From the NCBI GenBank assembly GCA_019973155.2, contig BPQB01000137.1, positions 1 through 46,372 of the forward strand: DNA of 46,372 bases. Reading direction: 5' to 3'. The notes under the pieces are model-generated. The model ran no database searches and was not told the origin of the DNA. It was given only the letters and a program-made list of their open reading frames with translations. Position numbers and translations under genes: made by a program. This document shows positions 32,123 through 42,924 of the stretch, in pieces; position 1 is the first letter of the stretch, and each line of letters opens with the position of its first letter. The stretch comes from Phanerochaete sordida. Lineage: Eukaryota; Basidiomycota; Agaricomycetes; Polyporales; Phanerochaetaceae.

Positions 32123-33569
32123 TCATACAAGCACCTCCGTCGACTCCGCTACTCGAGCGGACATAGGCCGCAGATGCAGGACGCCGGTCAGAGGCGAGGA
32201 TGTCATAGGGCTTCTGGATGTTACACGGGCTACTCCTCGTTCGACCAGAAGTGTCAGACGTGGCTGTACATCTGGTTTGCTTGTGTGGGTCCTGGCTAGA
32301 ATAACAACGATAGTGGGGTAAATACCCTGGCGCGTAAATCGCGATGATTAATCCAATCAACACTCGCATGGAATGGGACGCACAACGATGATGCTCGAGT
32401 TGTATTCGTACACCGTAAAGGCCAGTGCGAGCACTGCGTTTTGGTTGATGCGAGTATTGACCGCGTCGAGGCTTACGATTACTTGCACTGCCTACAACGT
32501 TGGTAGTGAGAGAACGGTGGGGCGAGCGCTGACATTTGTCTTACAAAGAATAACATATAGAGAACTCCGGACTCGACCAGGAGAAGCAAGAAGTTCTGCA
32601 CTGGTGTCCTTGACCACGCGCCTCCAAAGACATCGATGTGTATGCGCCTGTAACTCCTATTTGTTGCGTAACCCATTCAGCGACCAATTGACATGGATCA
32701 GCGAAATTTGGCTCACCAGGTCTTGTACAAGATCAGAGACGTCGCGCTGGCCGTGGTAAGCAGCGTGGCAGAGTACGATACAGTCTGCATGTTACGACAG
32801 AAAGGAGGATTCTGGTATGCTCCTAGCATGATGTCAGGGCCCAGCCGAGCAGCACAGTACGTTAGGAGAGCGGAAGAAACTAGAAATAATTCAGACAGTC
32901 AGAGGACGACTGGTTCATATTTACTTACGAAGAGACCCGCCGAGAGGTGCGAGTAGCACGATGACCACAAAAATAGTTGGCCCGTTCCCCCAAATCGCGA
33001 ATACTCGCGAGATGATAATCCCGTCGCCCACGTTGGTCTGATGCGAGGACCACGCGACGTCACCGTCAAAGCGCGATTTCCGCGGAAGACATCTCGCACC
33101 ATGTAGGCATAGATCACATCATCTGCGGAGAGCAGCTGCATACCGGCAGACGCAGCACTACTTGGCGGAGCTGTCGCGGCTGCCGCTGCCACTGCGACGA
33201 TACTGGCGTGCATGTCCATGATCCATAGCGCGAGAGCTAGTCCGTGCAATAAGACGACGGCAGCGAATATTCCCAGGGTGGGCTTGCTACGCTTGTTCGA
33301 TCTGCTGGCGTCGCCGTGTGAGCCCCGACCCAGGTCTGAGTATGATACATTATCTCACAGCAAAAGGCGACAGGCCTTGAGGACTAGCACCAAGTAGATC
33401 GCTAGATATTGCGTTAAAACCGAATCGTGGCCCTGTCTCAAGTGAGATGATGGACGTTACCTATGGTGAAGGTTTCAACGAAAACTGCTACAAGGGGCCG
33501 GAGGAGACTTTCCCTGATAGTGCGCTCTGATGCAGCTGAAACATTATTGCTGACAGTGCTAGAAGGCAT
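32123..33569 (-). CDS. 7-TM orphan receptor-like protein, copy C
   Basis: Eight exons: 33461-33569, 33359-33401, 33100-33304, 32929-33037, 32717-32879, 32545-32656, 32384-32491 and 32123-32326, giving 350 aa. The five inner exons of 43, 109, 163, 112 and 108 nt equal those of copies A and B. Sequence is more diverged: SADDVIYAYM, VGDGIIISRVFAIWGNG, LTYCAARLGPDIMLG, FCRNMQTVSYSATL, LLVESGVLYMLFF and GIYPTIVVILARTHTS. The Trp of the IIIWRVYAFW motif is Ser here. After TM7 the reading frame gives a 55-residue basic tail that does not resemble the acidic tails of A and B. A sequence like the old tail lies downstream in another frame, so the tail has probably been changed by a small indel. A TATA box is 75 nt upstream. 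Probably functional in the membrane part; the status of the tail is uncertain. Confidence 0.8.
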
Positions 33570-33643
33570 GACCGGCTGTCAGTGGATGTGTTCCACGAAG
33601 GAAAATGTGTAGTGAGTTCACTGAGCCTACCGCAGAGTCGTGT

Positions 33644-33649
33644 TATATA
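33644..33649 (-). promoter_or_regulatory. TATA box, 7-TM copy C
   Basis: TATATA on the minus strand (context CATATATAACACG), about 75 nt upstream of the ATG at 33569. Confidence 0.6.
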
Positions 33650-36235
33650 TGTCATAGGCTATTGCATGCCGGGCGGCGGTTTCCAGCAGGACGCTGCGGA
33701 AGAGTTTAGATGCCAGTGGGTCGCGAAACTGAGCAATGAATATGCCATATACATGCAGGCCGAGATGGCTCTGTCGCTAGAAACCCATCTCTTTTGCTCG
33801 TTCCGATGATGCAACTCTAATTCGGAAGATTACTCGACATCCGGTGGCCAGCGGAACAGTCCGTTACGGAGCTGAAAGTAAACATCGTACTTCAGCGCGC
33901 GCTCATAGCGTACACTGACGGACTCACCAGTACACGTAAACGTAGCTGAAACACAGTCATACAGCCTTGCACTCGATGTCCGGAGATTTATCTTCGAATC
34001 GAAAGCCATGTTGGAGTGATGACTGAGCTGCATGGGCTCATGCTCGACCCGTTCGCGTGGGTTGCTCTCGAAGGCGGTGCAGCATGCGGTGGATGGTGTG
34101 CGCCCGCGCACGCTGTGCGCCTATCGCTATGTCATGGTCCTGGTTCGCCAAACTGACGTCCTCCCATAGACCGACGATCCAGAACGCTGCGCGCAAGACG
34201 TACATGGAACATGATGTCGGCATGTACTCGGTGGAAGCTGAACGTTTCCAGCCACATCTCGATGTGACGGCTGTGCACGTCGTAACCTTACTCAGGCTGT
34301 CAGCAGGTATGAGCTGTTTCAACGAACGTCTATGATATGTCAGCCTTGGACTCGAATAAATCTCTGGTTGCGCACGTTTACCAACGTGTGACGCTGCTCT
34401 ACCTCAGACGGCTGAGTACGTCTCATGGCTCGCCCCATCGCTACCAGGTCAGCGCTGCCCCCATCTTCGTTGCCAGACTACGAACAATCCAAGGGAGTGC
34501 AAAAAGAGTGGTGACGGTGTGACCAGAGGTAGAGCGAGTGTGATGGTGCTGGGAGATGCCAATGAGGGCCGCGAAGGAGGCAGATGAGGGTAAGTACAAG
34601 CCTCTGTACACGTCGCACTTACGAATGGTCTTGCAATCCCTGCTAAGCAAGAAGCTCAACATCCGTGTACATGAACGCATGCGCATCCTGCGTCTTCTGA
34701 GCCCCAGCACTCAGCTGTAGAGCACAGCTCGCTGCTTTCCGCCTGCCCCGCCTTCCTTGCGTCGCCCTAGCCGCTGTGCGTTTCGTCGTCGCTGCGCCCG
34801 CCGAGAAGACCGCCGCGTGGGAGGCGTTGTGTGCTGCGCCTCTCCCGATGGTCCTGCCACTTCCGCACGTGGAGAAGATGACCGAGGACTCCGAGTCGTG
34901 CCTTGAGTTCCGCGGTCTCCGTGTCCCTGCGCCGACGCTGTCCGAGTCGTGGTAAGTTCTATCCTTGCTTCAGCACCGCTTGCCGTAAGTCTCGAGTTCA
35001 TCTCAAATATTCTGTCCGGGTTTTCGCGTCGTCTTGTGGCCACGGCCGATTATGCAGCGTGTCGCTCGCAGTACTATCCCTGAACCTGACTTCAAGAACG
35101 AGACAGTGTTTATAATTCGCACCTACCGGCCGCCCAGGCCCTCGATGCGAACGGGAATTTTTTTTCTCGGGTTGGAAGCGATGGTACGAATCATGGAAAA
35201 CCTCACAATACCTCGAATGTAGAGGAGGGACGGTGCTGAATTTCGCGCAAGGTCGGCGAGAGCAAAGCGGGCGCGAAACCGCCGGCGCTTCAGAAATCCT
35301 CCAGATACGGCAATTTCGTGATGGCGCGCGCCGCCGTGAGAAATTATAAACACTGGGTCCGCTCTCGACACGTCGCATAGCGCACTCTATGGTGAGCTTA
35401 AAAATATGTAAAATTGTGGTTATAGCACCTAAGACCCCTCGGTATGAAACTGCGTTGCTTGTATTTGAATAAGTGGAGAGGGGAAAGCATAGCAGGAGGA
35501 AAAGTCCGAACATGTATAAAGTGAGGGCCTATACCGTTCGCTGTATCCCTACGCCGTCCGCTCGATCACGACAAATTTCATCGGACTTGGCCTCCGACAC
35601 GCATCCGCTGTCATCTTACGCCGTAGCGAACGCCCACGAATGCCTGGGCCGCCGTGGGCGGCGCAAACCCTTCCAGTCTGTGCAATCAACGTAAAGATGC
35701 TATGAAAGTCGGCCACGGAACGATATACCGCCTTGCGGAAATTTACGCTACGGGGCGTGCGATATTGGCTAGTCAGCCCCGCTCCATCGCTCGCTCCTCG
35801 TCCGCTCCAGTTCGACAGCCACGGCTCCAAGCGAACGACGGCTCCGACGCCGTGCGGGGTTTCGAACCCTGGAGCTAGTAATTGTCGCCCGACGGGGAGC
35901 GATCTATCACTCTGTGGTCTGCTGGCAGCCTGGAAGGTAAGAATGCTAATCGCGTCGAAGAAGCAAACCCGCGGGAGCAGTAGCCACGAGAACAGCAGTC
36001 ATGATACCCGCAGCCACGAGAGCCGCAGCCACGAGAGCAGCAGGCGTGTAGCGAAGCGAAACGATCTCTTGTAGTAGTGTTGAGGATTTCCTTAGCGAAG
36101 GCTTACGTAAGAATCTTGCCGCCACAAAGGGGGCGCTAATCGCGGGCACGTTTCGGCGCTGCCGCTCGCTCGCCCGAGCTTGGCTTTGCACCACAACCTG
36201 GCTCTTGCACTGCCGGCTGCCGTCGCCGTGCCCCG
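33650..36235. other. Gene-poor region with possible relics
   Basis: No intact gene was found. Minus-strand pieces between 34038 and 34710 hold a hydrophobic segment (MYVLRAAFWIVGLWEDV) that recalls TM3 of the 7-TM family and could be a dead fourth copy. A Ser/Arg-rich minus frame at 34711-35043 has no family features. Around 35985-36045 the unit AGCCACGAGAG is repeated three times. A 72-nt tRNA-sized inverted repeat at 35804-35875 is discussed under rejected items. Confidence 0.4.
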
Positions 36236-36699
36236 ATGCCGCGCAAAGATGCGGGCAAGGACGCCCTCTACGCGGCCATAAGCCGCAGGATGATAGAGAG
36301 CGGCGAGTGGGAGAGGTACGCTGCGCCTGGCCTTGGAAGTAGTGGACCGCCGCTCACATTCGCTCGCAGGATAAGCGATCTGCTCCTGAAACGGCTCAAC
36401 GAGGCCGGCTGGGTCGACCAGGTCCATCACGAGAGCAAAGGTGAGAGCGTCGGACCGGTCTGCGCAGCCTCTGTCTGACCAATCCGAGTGTCAGAGACGG
36501 CTCGCCGCGCTGACTCGACGCCCGTTCGTCAGCTCCTGGAGCAGCTCAAGCCCCATGCAGAATGTAAGTCATCAATATCTTGCCCAGCCCCTGCTCTTAG
36601 CTAACCTTCCTGACGCGAACAGCGACAGTGCCACCGGCGGTCAGGCAGGAGGTCCTTGCCGTCATTCGGCAGTACCTTGACAGCCAAATCGAGAGATAG
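36236..36699 (+). CDS. sus1: SUS1/ENY2 (SAGA and TREX-2 subunit)
   Basis: Four exons, 36236-36315, 36370-36440, 36495-36563 and 36623-36699, giving 98 aa, close to the 96-101 aa of yeast Sus1 and animal ENY2. Introns are 54, 54 and 59 nt. The spliced protein reads AAISRRMIESGEWERISDLL (first intron inside ERI), LLKRLNEAGWVDQVHHES, KETARRADSTPVRQLLEQLK and PPAVRQEVLAVIRQYLDSQI. These match the ENY2 helices (ESGEYERL..LL..RLxECGW, later VPxxVKxELLxxIRxFL). Sus1 is a small helical adaptor that sits in the SAGA deubiquitinase module and in the TREX-2 mRNA-export complex, linking transcription with export at nuclear pores (family knowledge). The first intron is a multiple of three, so unspliced RNA stays open there and would insert 18 residues. 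Confidence 0.88.
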
Positions 36700-37059
36700 C
36701 TCCGCATGGGACTTCCTAGCTCGACTCCTGTCCTGTTTCGGATAAGATGCCCACTTGCCCAGTCGAATGGCTGCTCGGGTCCCGGTTGGCCGACTCTGGC
36801 TCGAAATGCGCTAGTCGCGGATGCCCGCGGGATCGCCTCTGGCGGCGATTTGACACTAGGCCCAGTGCGGGTCCTAGTTATCAATCGCTCACATCAAGAC
36901 GCCTTCGCTTTGAATACCTCAGTAGTACTCGATTTCGGTGCATATTGGCATGTATTCAACGCTATATAACGACTCTGCCCCAAGATCGAGCCACACAGGA
37001 AGGTTCCGCACCCTTGCTTTCGTACTCTAAGCTCGGCCATAGGCATCTTACAAATAGGA

Positions 37060-37156
37060 GTGTTCAAAATTAGTGACTCGGACTCGCCTTGATGGCGATT
37101 CGGCGACGGTGAAGCGGACACGAAGCGCTCTCGAAGCGCCTTTGGACTTCGAACAC
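37060..37156 (+). repeat. Short MITE-like element 1 (about 97 bp)
   Basis: It begins GTGTTCAAA and ends TTCGAACAC, forming short terminal inverted repeats. It contains TGGCGATTCGG at 37093-37103 and then GAAGCGGA. The same motifs in the same order and spacing occur in reverse orientation at 37540-37648. Confidence 0.55.
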
Positions 37157-37539
37157 CCCCTTGTCGCGAGAGGCAGTTAAGTCCGTCTGGTATAGATTAT
37201 GTTACGCGGCTTTACGACCGATGAGAAGGACGACGTGCTGTAAATCAGCTGAAAATGGCTAAACGTGGTCGAGAAGGCGGGAATCGCGAGGTGTAGAGCC
37301 CGCATATATGCTTAAACATCATCATGGCACACTGGGAAGCTATGAGTCAAGCATGCATGCTGTGAAGCACCTTGGACATGCATAAACGAAGAAATTGCTC
37401 CCGGGACGAGGGTATATGCGGCGGAATAAGGGCAGATGACAAAGGAACGAAGCGGGTCGAGCCTCAAATTTCAACGCGGACTCAGAGCACCACGCGATGC
37501 GCCTCCCGAGTCGCTTCAACACGGTGGGGCGATTCAGGA

Positions 37540-37648
37540 CGATTCAGTCTAAATCGTCGCTTCAAGACCCCGGAATTCGTCCGCTTCAGTAATCCGCTTC
37601 TACGACCGAATCGCCACCAAAACGGGCGTGAAGCGAACTTTTAAACAC
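37540..37648 (-). repeat. Short MITE-like element 2, inverted
   Basis: Read on the minus strand it starts GTGTTTAAAA (from 37648), has TGGCGATTCGG at 37616-37606 (32 nt from the end, against 33 nt in element 1), and then AGAAGCGGA twice. The far end is not clear. Confidence 0.5.
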
Positions 37649-37991
37649 CTCACACGCTCTAATTGCGCGGTCACCTTCGATATGGCATTCAAAGTCCACA
37701 CATGAGGCGAGAGTCAAAGCGGGAACCACAGGCGTAAGATGGGCAGATGAGCGATTCAGCTCCAGAGCCGGCCCAGCACACTGAACGTTTGAACGCTCCA
37801 AATCTCACAATTGCGGACTCGGATGCGACCTAGCGCGATTTAAATACGTAGATGATACAACGGGGCCATATATACCAATGTCCAGACTTGCGATGAGGAC
37901 GACATCTACGCTAACTAACATCCAGGGCTACAAAGGGGGTACTTACAAATGATACGGGACCAACCAAGCTTATAGTCTAATGGCGGAGACC

Positions 37992-40360
37992 CTAGTCCGC
38001 GAACTTGGACCAGGCACGGATTTTGTGCCCGTAGCGATACCTGCGCGGACGCCGCGGAGTCAGCCATGCGCACCGCAGCAGCTCAGGGGCACACTCACAG
38101 CGCGAACGGGATCGGCAGCATGCCGATGGCGATGCCCCCGATGATGCTCAGCGCGGGCCCCACGCCGAGGTTGTGGAAGTACGCTGCGGAGAGCCACACA
38201 CGTCAGCCGGGGGCACACAGCGACGACAGCATCGTGAATGCGACGCACCGGTGCTGAACAGCGGGAACGCCGCGCCGATGAACGAGCGGAAGAGGTCGTT
38301 GCTCGCGAGCACGGACGCGACGTAGCGCGGGTAGCAGTCCGCGAGGTAGCTGCGGCGCGCAGCGCGATCAGCAGTCCTAGTCAGCGTGGGGCACGGGTGA
38401 ACAGGGGCACACACGCACTTCATGCCCGCCTGGAAGAGGTAGAACGCGCCCATCGCCCAGAGGCCCGACGCGAGGATCGGCACGATCCAGTGCACGCCCG
38501 CCGCGCTCGTCCAGCCGAACCAGAAGAGCGAGATCTACGCGCGCGCGTCAGCCGTCAGCGCGTGCGCGGAGCAGGGGTGCACGCACCGGGAAGAAGAACG
38601 CGCCGAAGAAGGCGGGCGGGAGGCGGTCCTCGGGGACGAATTCTGTGTGGGGGACGTTAGGGGCGGGGACAGGGGAAGGGGAAGGGGGCGTACCGCCGCG
38701 CGCGAAGATCGGCTTCAGCGTGTACAGCGCCCAGGGCAGGAAGCCGAAGAATGCGATGATGACGCCGGTGATGATGCCCTACGGGGTCGCTCTGAGTGAG
38801 TTCTTTCAGGCGCAACTTGAGATATGGCTTACGAGGAACGCGAGGCCGTTCTGCCCGAGGTTGAAGTGGTGGTGCTCGATGAAGACGACGTCGAACGACG
38901 CGATGAAGCAGTAGAGGATGCCTGCAACCCGAGTTAGATTGTCCGCGTCGCCGTCCACCGCGCGCCCGGCTCACCATACACCATCCCGAGGTACAGGTTC
39001 CAGAACGCGACGATGGGCTCGCGGAAGCCGAGCACGAACGGGCGCACGAGCGTCATCATCGCGATCTCGTTCACGGTCATGTGCTCCGACTCGATCTCGG
39101 CCTGCGACTTGAGAGCAGGGTTGCCCGTGAGCCTGCGGAGGCGGACGGCGCGGCGGTAGAGAATCCTATCGACAGTGGGCGGCGTGCGCGGTAAGCCTCG
39201 CGCCCGCCCCAAACGAAATCAGTGCCACTCACGCCTGCGACGACGTCTCGGGCATCGTGAAGAAGAGCAGCGCCCAGCTCGCGCCGCCGAGCCAGAGCAG
39301 GATCCAGATCGTCCACGTCCAGCCCTCGGCCTGCGCGGCAAAGCCGCCGACGAGCGGGCCGAGCGTGGGCCCGCACATGGCCGCGATGCTCCACGCGCCG
39401 ATGACGACGACGCGGTCCTGCGGCGGCCACATGTCCGCGAGCGACGCGCCGCCCGTCGCGAGCGGCGGCGAGCCGACGAAGCCCGCGAGGAAGCGCAGCG
39501 GGAGCAGCGCGCCGAGGTTCTTCGCGAGCGCGGTTGGGATCTGCACGAGCGAGAAGATGAGCAGCGTGATCATGTACACCGGCGCGCGCCCGAATTGCGG
39601 GATCTCGCTCATTGGCGCGAGGAACATCTGAAGATGGCTGAGCGGCAGTTTTCGTGGCTGGCTGGAAGAGAGCGTACCGGCCCGATGGCATAACCTAGGA
39701 CGAACATCGTGATGCCCAGGTTTCCTGCGACGAGGGAGATACCGAACTTCTCAGCCAGGTCAGGAATGCCTGGTGCGAAGATGGCAGAGCCGATGTAGAT
39801 GGCGAACGTGATGTGCGCGATTTGGTACGTGACAAAGGTCTTCTTCCAAAATGACCACTGTAGTGCACCACGTGAGCTACACTCCACGTCCGAACGACGC
39901 GTCGACTCACGTTCTCCGGACACTCGGGATCGCCAGGACCGTACCAGTCCACGATGTTCGGGTTGTCGTAAACGCGCTCCTCCTCGCGCTCCATGGCGGC
40001 TATGGTCGCCTTCTCCGCGTCGTGCGGGTGCAGGTGCAGCACCTCGTGCGCGACCGTGCTCTCGCGGTGCGGCATGTGCGCCTCGCTGTGCTCCGCGGTG
40101 TTAACCGTCACGTCGTCGAGGATCGTGCCCTTCGACGTGCGGCGGTCGTCCGCAGCGAGGGTGCCCGCCTGGGACACGCGGTTCGACGGCGCGGGGCTCT
40201 CCGCGCGGGGCGCCGCGGCCGCGCCAGGCATGTGCACGGAATAGCGTGGCGGGAGCTTGAAGTCGGGACGCTCCTCGGGGTGCCGGAACAGCCGCCGTGC
40301 AGACGCGTAGTAGACGATGCGGCCGAAGAACGAGTCGCGCAAGAGGTCTGGCACGGACAT
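37992..40360 (-). CDS. MFS drug:H+ antiporter (DHA1 type)
   Basis: Eleven exons: 39911-40360, 39678-39857, 39233-39627, 38975-39165, 38833-38921, 38694-38778, 38587-38642, 38419-38534, 38249-38349, 38099-38183 and 37992-38040, giving 598 aa. All introns are 50-69 nt GT-AG and the phases close exactly. A 150-residue acidic, His-containing cytoplasmic N-terminus ends DNPNIVDWYGPGDPECPEN and joins WSFWKKTFVTYQIA, typical of fungal DHA1/TPO1-like carriers. TM segments follow: AIGPMFLAPMSEIPQFGRAP (motif A region), antiporter motif C LGPLVGGFAAQ, PETSSQAILYRRAVRLRRL, the central loop, REPIVAFWNLYLGMVYG, and the last helices GPALSIIGGIAIGMLP with tail LYRYGHKIRAWSKFAD. The predicted role is plasma-membrane efflux of drugs or polyamines by proton antiport; the substrate is not readable. 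A TATA-like site is about 70 nt upstream. Codon use is strongly GC-rich. Confidence 0.92.
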
Positions 40361-40427
40361 GATAGCACGAGCGGGGGGGCGAGCAGGGGCGCAGGCCAGT
40401 CGCCCGCTGCTGCTGCCCGGGCGAGCG

Positions 40428-40434
40428 TAATATA
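40428..40434 (-). promoter_or_regulatory. TATA-like box of the MFS gene
   Basis: TATATTA on the minus strand within GGGCTATATTACGC, about 70 nt upstream of the ATG at 40360. Confidence 0.45.
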
Positions 40435-41167
40435 GCCCGCGGGCACCGCACGACGCTCGGCCGCGCGGCGCGCACGCACCAGGGTCGCTCCCGAGCGTGC
40501 GCCGTAAACGGGGCGAGCGTGGCTAATGTGAAACGACTCCGCGGCAGGTGAAACGGACATTGTCGCGCGCGCGCGCTGTCCGCGGGCGGCGGCCCACTGG
40601 CTGTCCCGTACCAAGCCCTGGCTTGCGCATTCGTAAGCGACATGGGCGACAGGGGGACCGAAAGGCGGTTTGGCTTTCTCGTGCTGACAGCTCCGGAGTT
40701 GTACGGATGTTCACTGCCTGGCAGCGAGGCGGACGTGGATCAGCTGCGGTGGTCACGAACGGGCACCCTAGTCTTGACTCACCTGCAGCTTACGCTCACA
40801 CCTACATCCGCGAACGATCGAGGGGCAAGCATTCTGAAACGTTTATACAAAGACCAACGAGGATTTGCTTGTCCAAGAATTCACTGAGGAGGCACGTGAG
40901 GCACGGTTAATTTCTAATGAGCAAGCTGTGACAGACCTCGGCGGCTAGACTCCAGCGACCCGGACGTTGCAGAGCTTCCGGCATTGGGGCGTCTTGCTAT
41001 CAGCGATGACGGGCGGAGAGAAGAAGCAGGAGAGGACCCTGAGCACGCTGACGAAGCTGGGGCCCTGCGCTTTGGCGCCAAGCCAGGCTTGCTCCTCGAT
41101 TTGTCGTCGGTCCAACCCTTCGTTCCCAAACGTTTCGCTTGACTTGTTTTATAGGCCGTCGCGGGTC
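40435..41167. other. Divergent promoter region, MFS / BTB3
   Basis: Intergenic between divergently transcribed genes. It is GC-rich near the MFS side and mixed near BTB3. The open frame upstream of the BTB3 ATG is non-conserved leader sequence. A TTTTATAGG lies only about 15 nt before the BTB3 ATG, too close to be a normal TATA box. Confidence 0.5.
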
Positions 41168-42794
41168 ATGGCCACCGACGTTGATGAGAAGAAGATGATC
41201 ACTCGAGCCCGAGAAACTCGGGTTGTCGCCGACTCCCCATTTGACATCGAGGACGCCGACGTCGTCTTCACCACGTCAGACGGCGTCGAGTTTCGCGTCT
41301 ACAAGGCCATTCTCTCCGTGGCGTCACCATTCTTCCGTGATATGTTTTCCCTCAAACAACCAACCTCGGGTGGCGTAGACCCCATTCCCGTCACGGAGGA
41401 CCGCAAGACTTTCGATGCGCTTCTGCGCCTATGCTACCCCGTAGACGATCCAGTCTTTGCGGACTTATCCTCGCTCGAACCAGTGTTGGAAGCTGCTATG
41501 AAGTATCAGCTGTCAGAAGCAATAAACCTGGCCCGCCGCTCCCTCCGCGAGTTCGTCGCTCTTCAGCCGCTGCATGCTTTCGCGGTCGCTTGCCGCCTCC
41601 AAGCTGAGTCGGAGGCGCAGCTGGCGGCGTCGACGTGGAAAGCCAGGATTCCTGGCATGCGCTTGGACGAGGCCTCCGCTGTTTTCTCCAAGACCATCGC
41701 TGGCGCATGTTTTTCACCTTACATGTCTGACGTCTCCGCCGCTTGCTTCTATCGATTACTCTACTACTGTCGCACGAAACCCGACCCTAGCATACAGTTC
41801 ACTCGTGCTGGCGATCCCTCGTACATCAGGGACCGCCCAAAACTGTCAAAGGTTCATTCCCAGGATGCATGGGATCGTACCTGTCTCAACATGCAATTCG
41901 GTCAAGACGTGGCGGATGTCCTCCTCGAGTCTGTGGACGGCGACCGCCTCCCAGCCCATAGCGTCTTATTTCGCTTAGGTGGGGCGAGGAGCATCTTGGA
42001 GGTCGGTGTCCCCCACGCCGTGCAAGACGCACCAGTAAAAGTGCTACAAGTCCCATTTGACAGCAAAACCTTAACTGACCTGATACGCATCCTCCTTCCC
42101 TCGACGTCGACATCCTCCACCAGTATCACCGACCCGCAGCGATTGTGTAATCTTGCGCAGGTCGCGACGCGATACCATACTCCCTCAATAGCCATGTTCG
42201 TCCGGAAGGAGGCCGCGAAACTCATACCGGAGTGCAGCCTCACCATCTACCTCCTCGCTGCCGTCCATGGCTGGAAAGACGAAGCCAGCCGCGCCGCACG
42301 CACCTTGGCCGACAAAGCTATAGATCACGTCTACGACCCTTTCATGGAAGATGTATCTGCTTCTGCATATCATGCACTCCTCCAGTACCATCATCAGTGT
42401 CGCCTCGCAGTATCAGCGGCTGTTCGAACAGGAACTGGGGGCATCAACCGGGAGCGGTGGAAGGCGCTGTCTCAAGAAAGCTCGTCAGTATGGCCCATCT
42501 CCGTCCTCCTCCCTGTCGTCGAGAAGGAGCTACAGCCCTTCTCCAATGCAGCGGGTGGACCATGCCGAGGATGTGGATCTGGCTATGGAACCCACTCCCT
42601 TTGCGGTTATAACGTATCGGAACTCGTCGCTACAAGCAAGGGTATTGTGAAAGATCTTGAAGCACGTCTACGAAAGGTAAGCACGCCGCACCACGTACCA
42701 ATATCTGGAAGCTCTGCTAATCTTCTCCCTCCAGATCAAGTTAGAACTTCCAGCATATGTGCCGATCAAACAAGCGCCACTTTCCTGCATTTGA
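41168..42794 (+). CDS. BTB/POZ protein with two BTB-like modules (BTB3)
   Basis: Two exons, 41168-42676 and 42735-42794, giving 522 aa. The 58-nt intron (GTAAGC/CCAG) replaces a poor read-through tail with RKIKLELPAYVPIK, matching the end of the BTB1 model. Module 1 is near residues 30-130 (DADVVFTTSDGVEFRVYKAI, SPFFRDMFSLKQP, FDALLRLCYP, AAMKYQLSEA). Module 2 is near 242-350 (DVADVLLESVDGDRLPAHSV, FDSKTLTDLIRILLP). It then has LTIYLLAAVHGWKDEA, MEDVSASAYHALLQY, and a C-terminal Cys motif CRGC...C near 465, as in BTB1 and BTB2. Function is unknown; BTB domains mediate dimerisation and can recruit CUL3. It converges with BTB4, with 130 bp between the stops. The longer upstream frame lacks conserved sequence, so the ATG at 41168 is chosen. 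Confidence 0.88.
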
Positions 42795-42924
42795 CGGAAC
42801 GATGTGGCATATTCATGCGCGAAGCTCACTTCACAAGTGATAGTATACAAAGCTTATGCCAAGAATGCGACGGCTTCGTCGCTACTCGTCTAGCCGCGGG
42901 CTTAGCTTAGGGGCAGAGATTAGC

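Larger units (their letters stand above)
36700..37991. other. AT-richer intergenic with MITE-like relics
   Basis: No coding features are seen. Two related short repeats lie here in opposite orientation (listed separately). The DNA is less GC-rich than the flanking genes, as expected of old transposon remains. Confidence 0.5.

Noticed and set aside
35804..35875. 72-nt tRNA-sized sequence with a 7-bp GCTCCAG/CTGGAGC closing stem and a B-box-like GGTTCGAAACC on the minus strand
   Set aside because: The B-box is on the strand where it would sit next to the 5' end, the plus-strand T-loop is offset by one base, and there is no A box. It is not a credible tRNA, at most a tRNA-like relic.
35946..36194. 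82-codon minus-strand frame with an apparent TM helix
   Set aside because: The hydrophobic stretch is a translation of the short AGCCACGAGAG repeats, not a membrane protein.
42677..42910. Read-through C-terminus of BTB3 to 42910
   Set aside because: The spliced end (KLELPAYVPIK) matches the family C-terminus and the intron is canonical.
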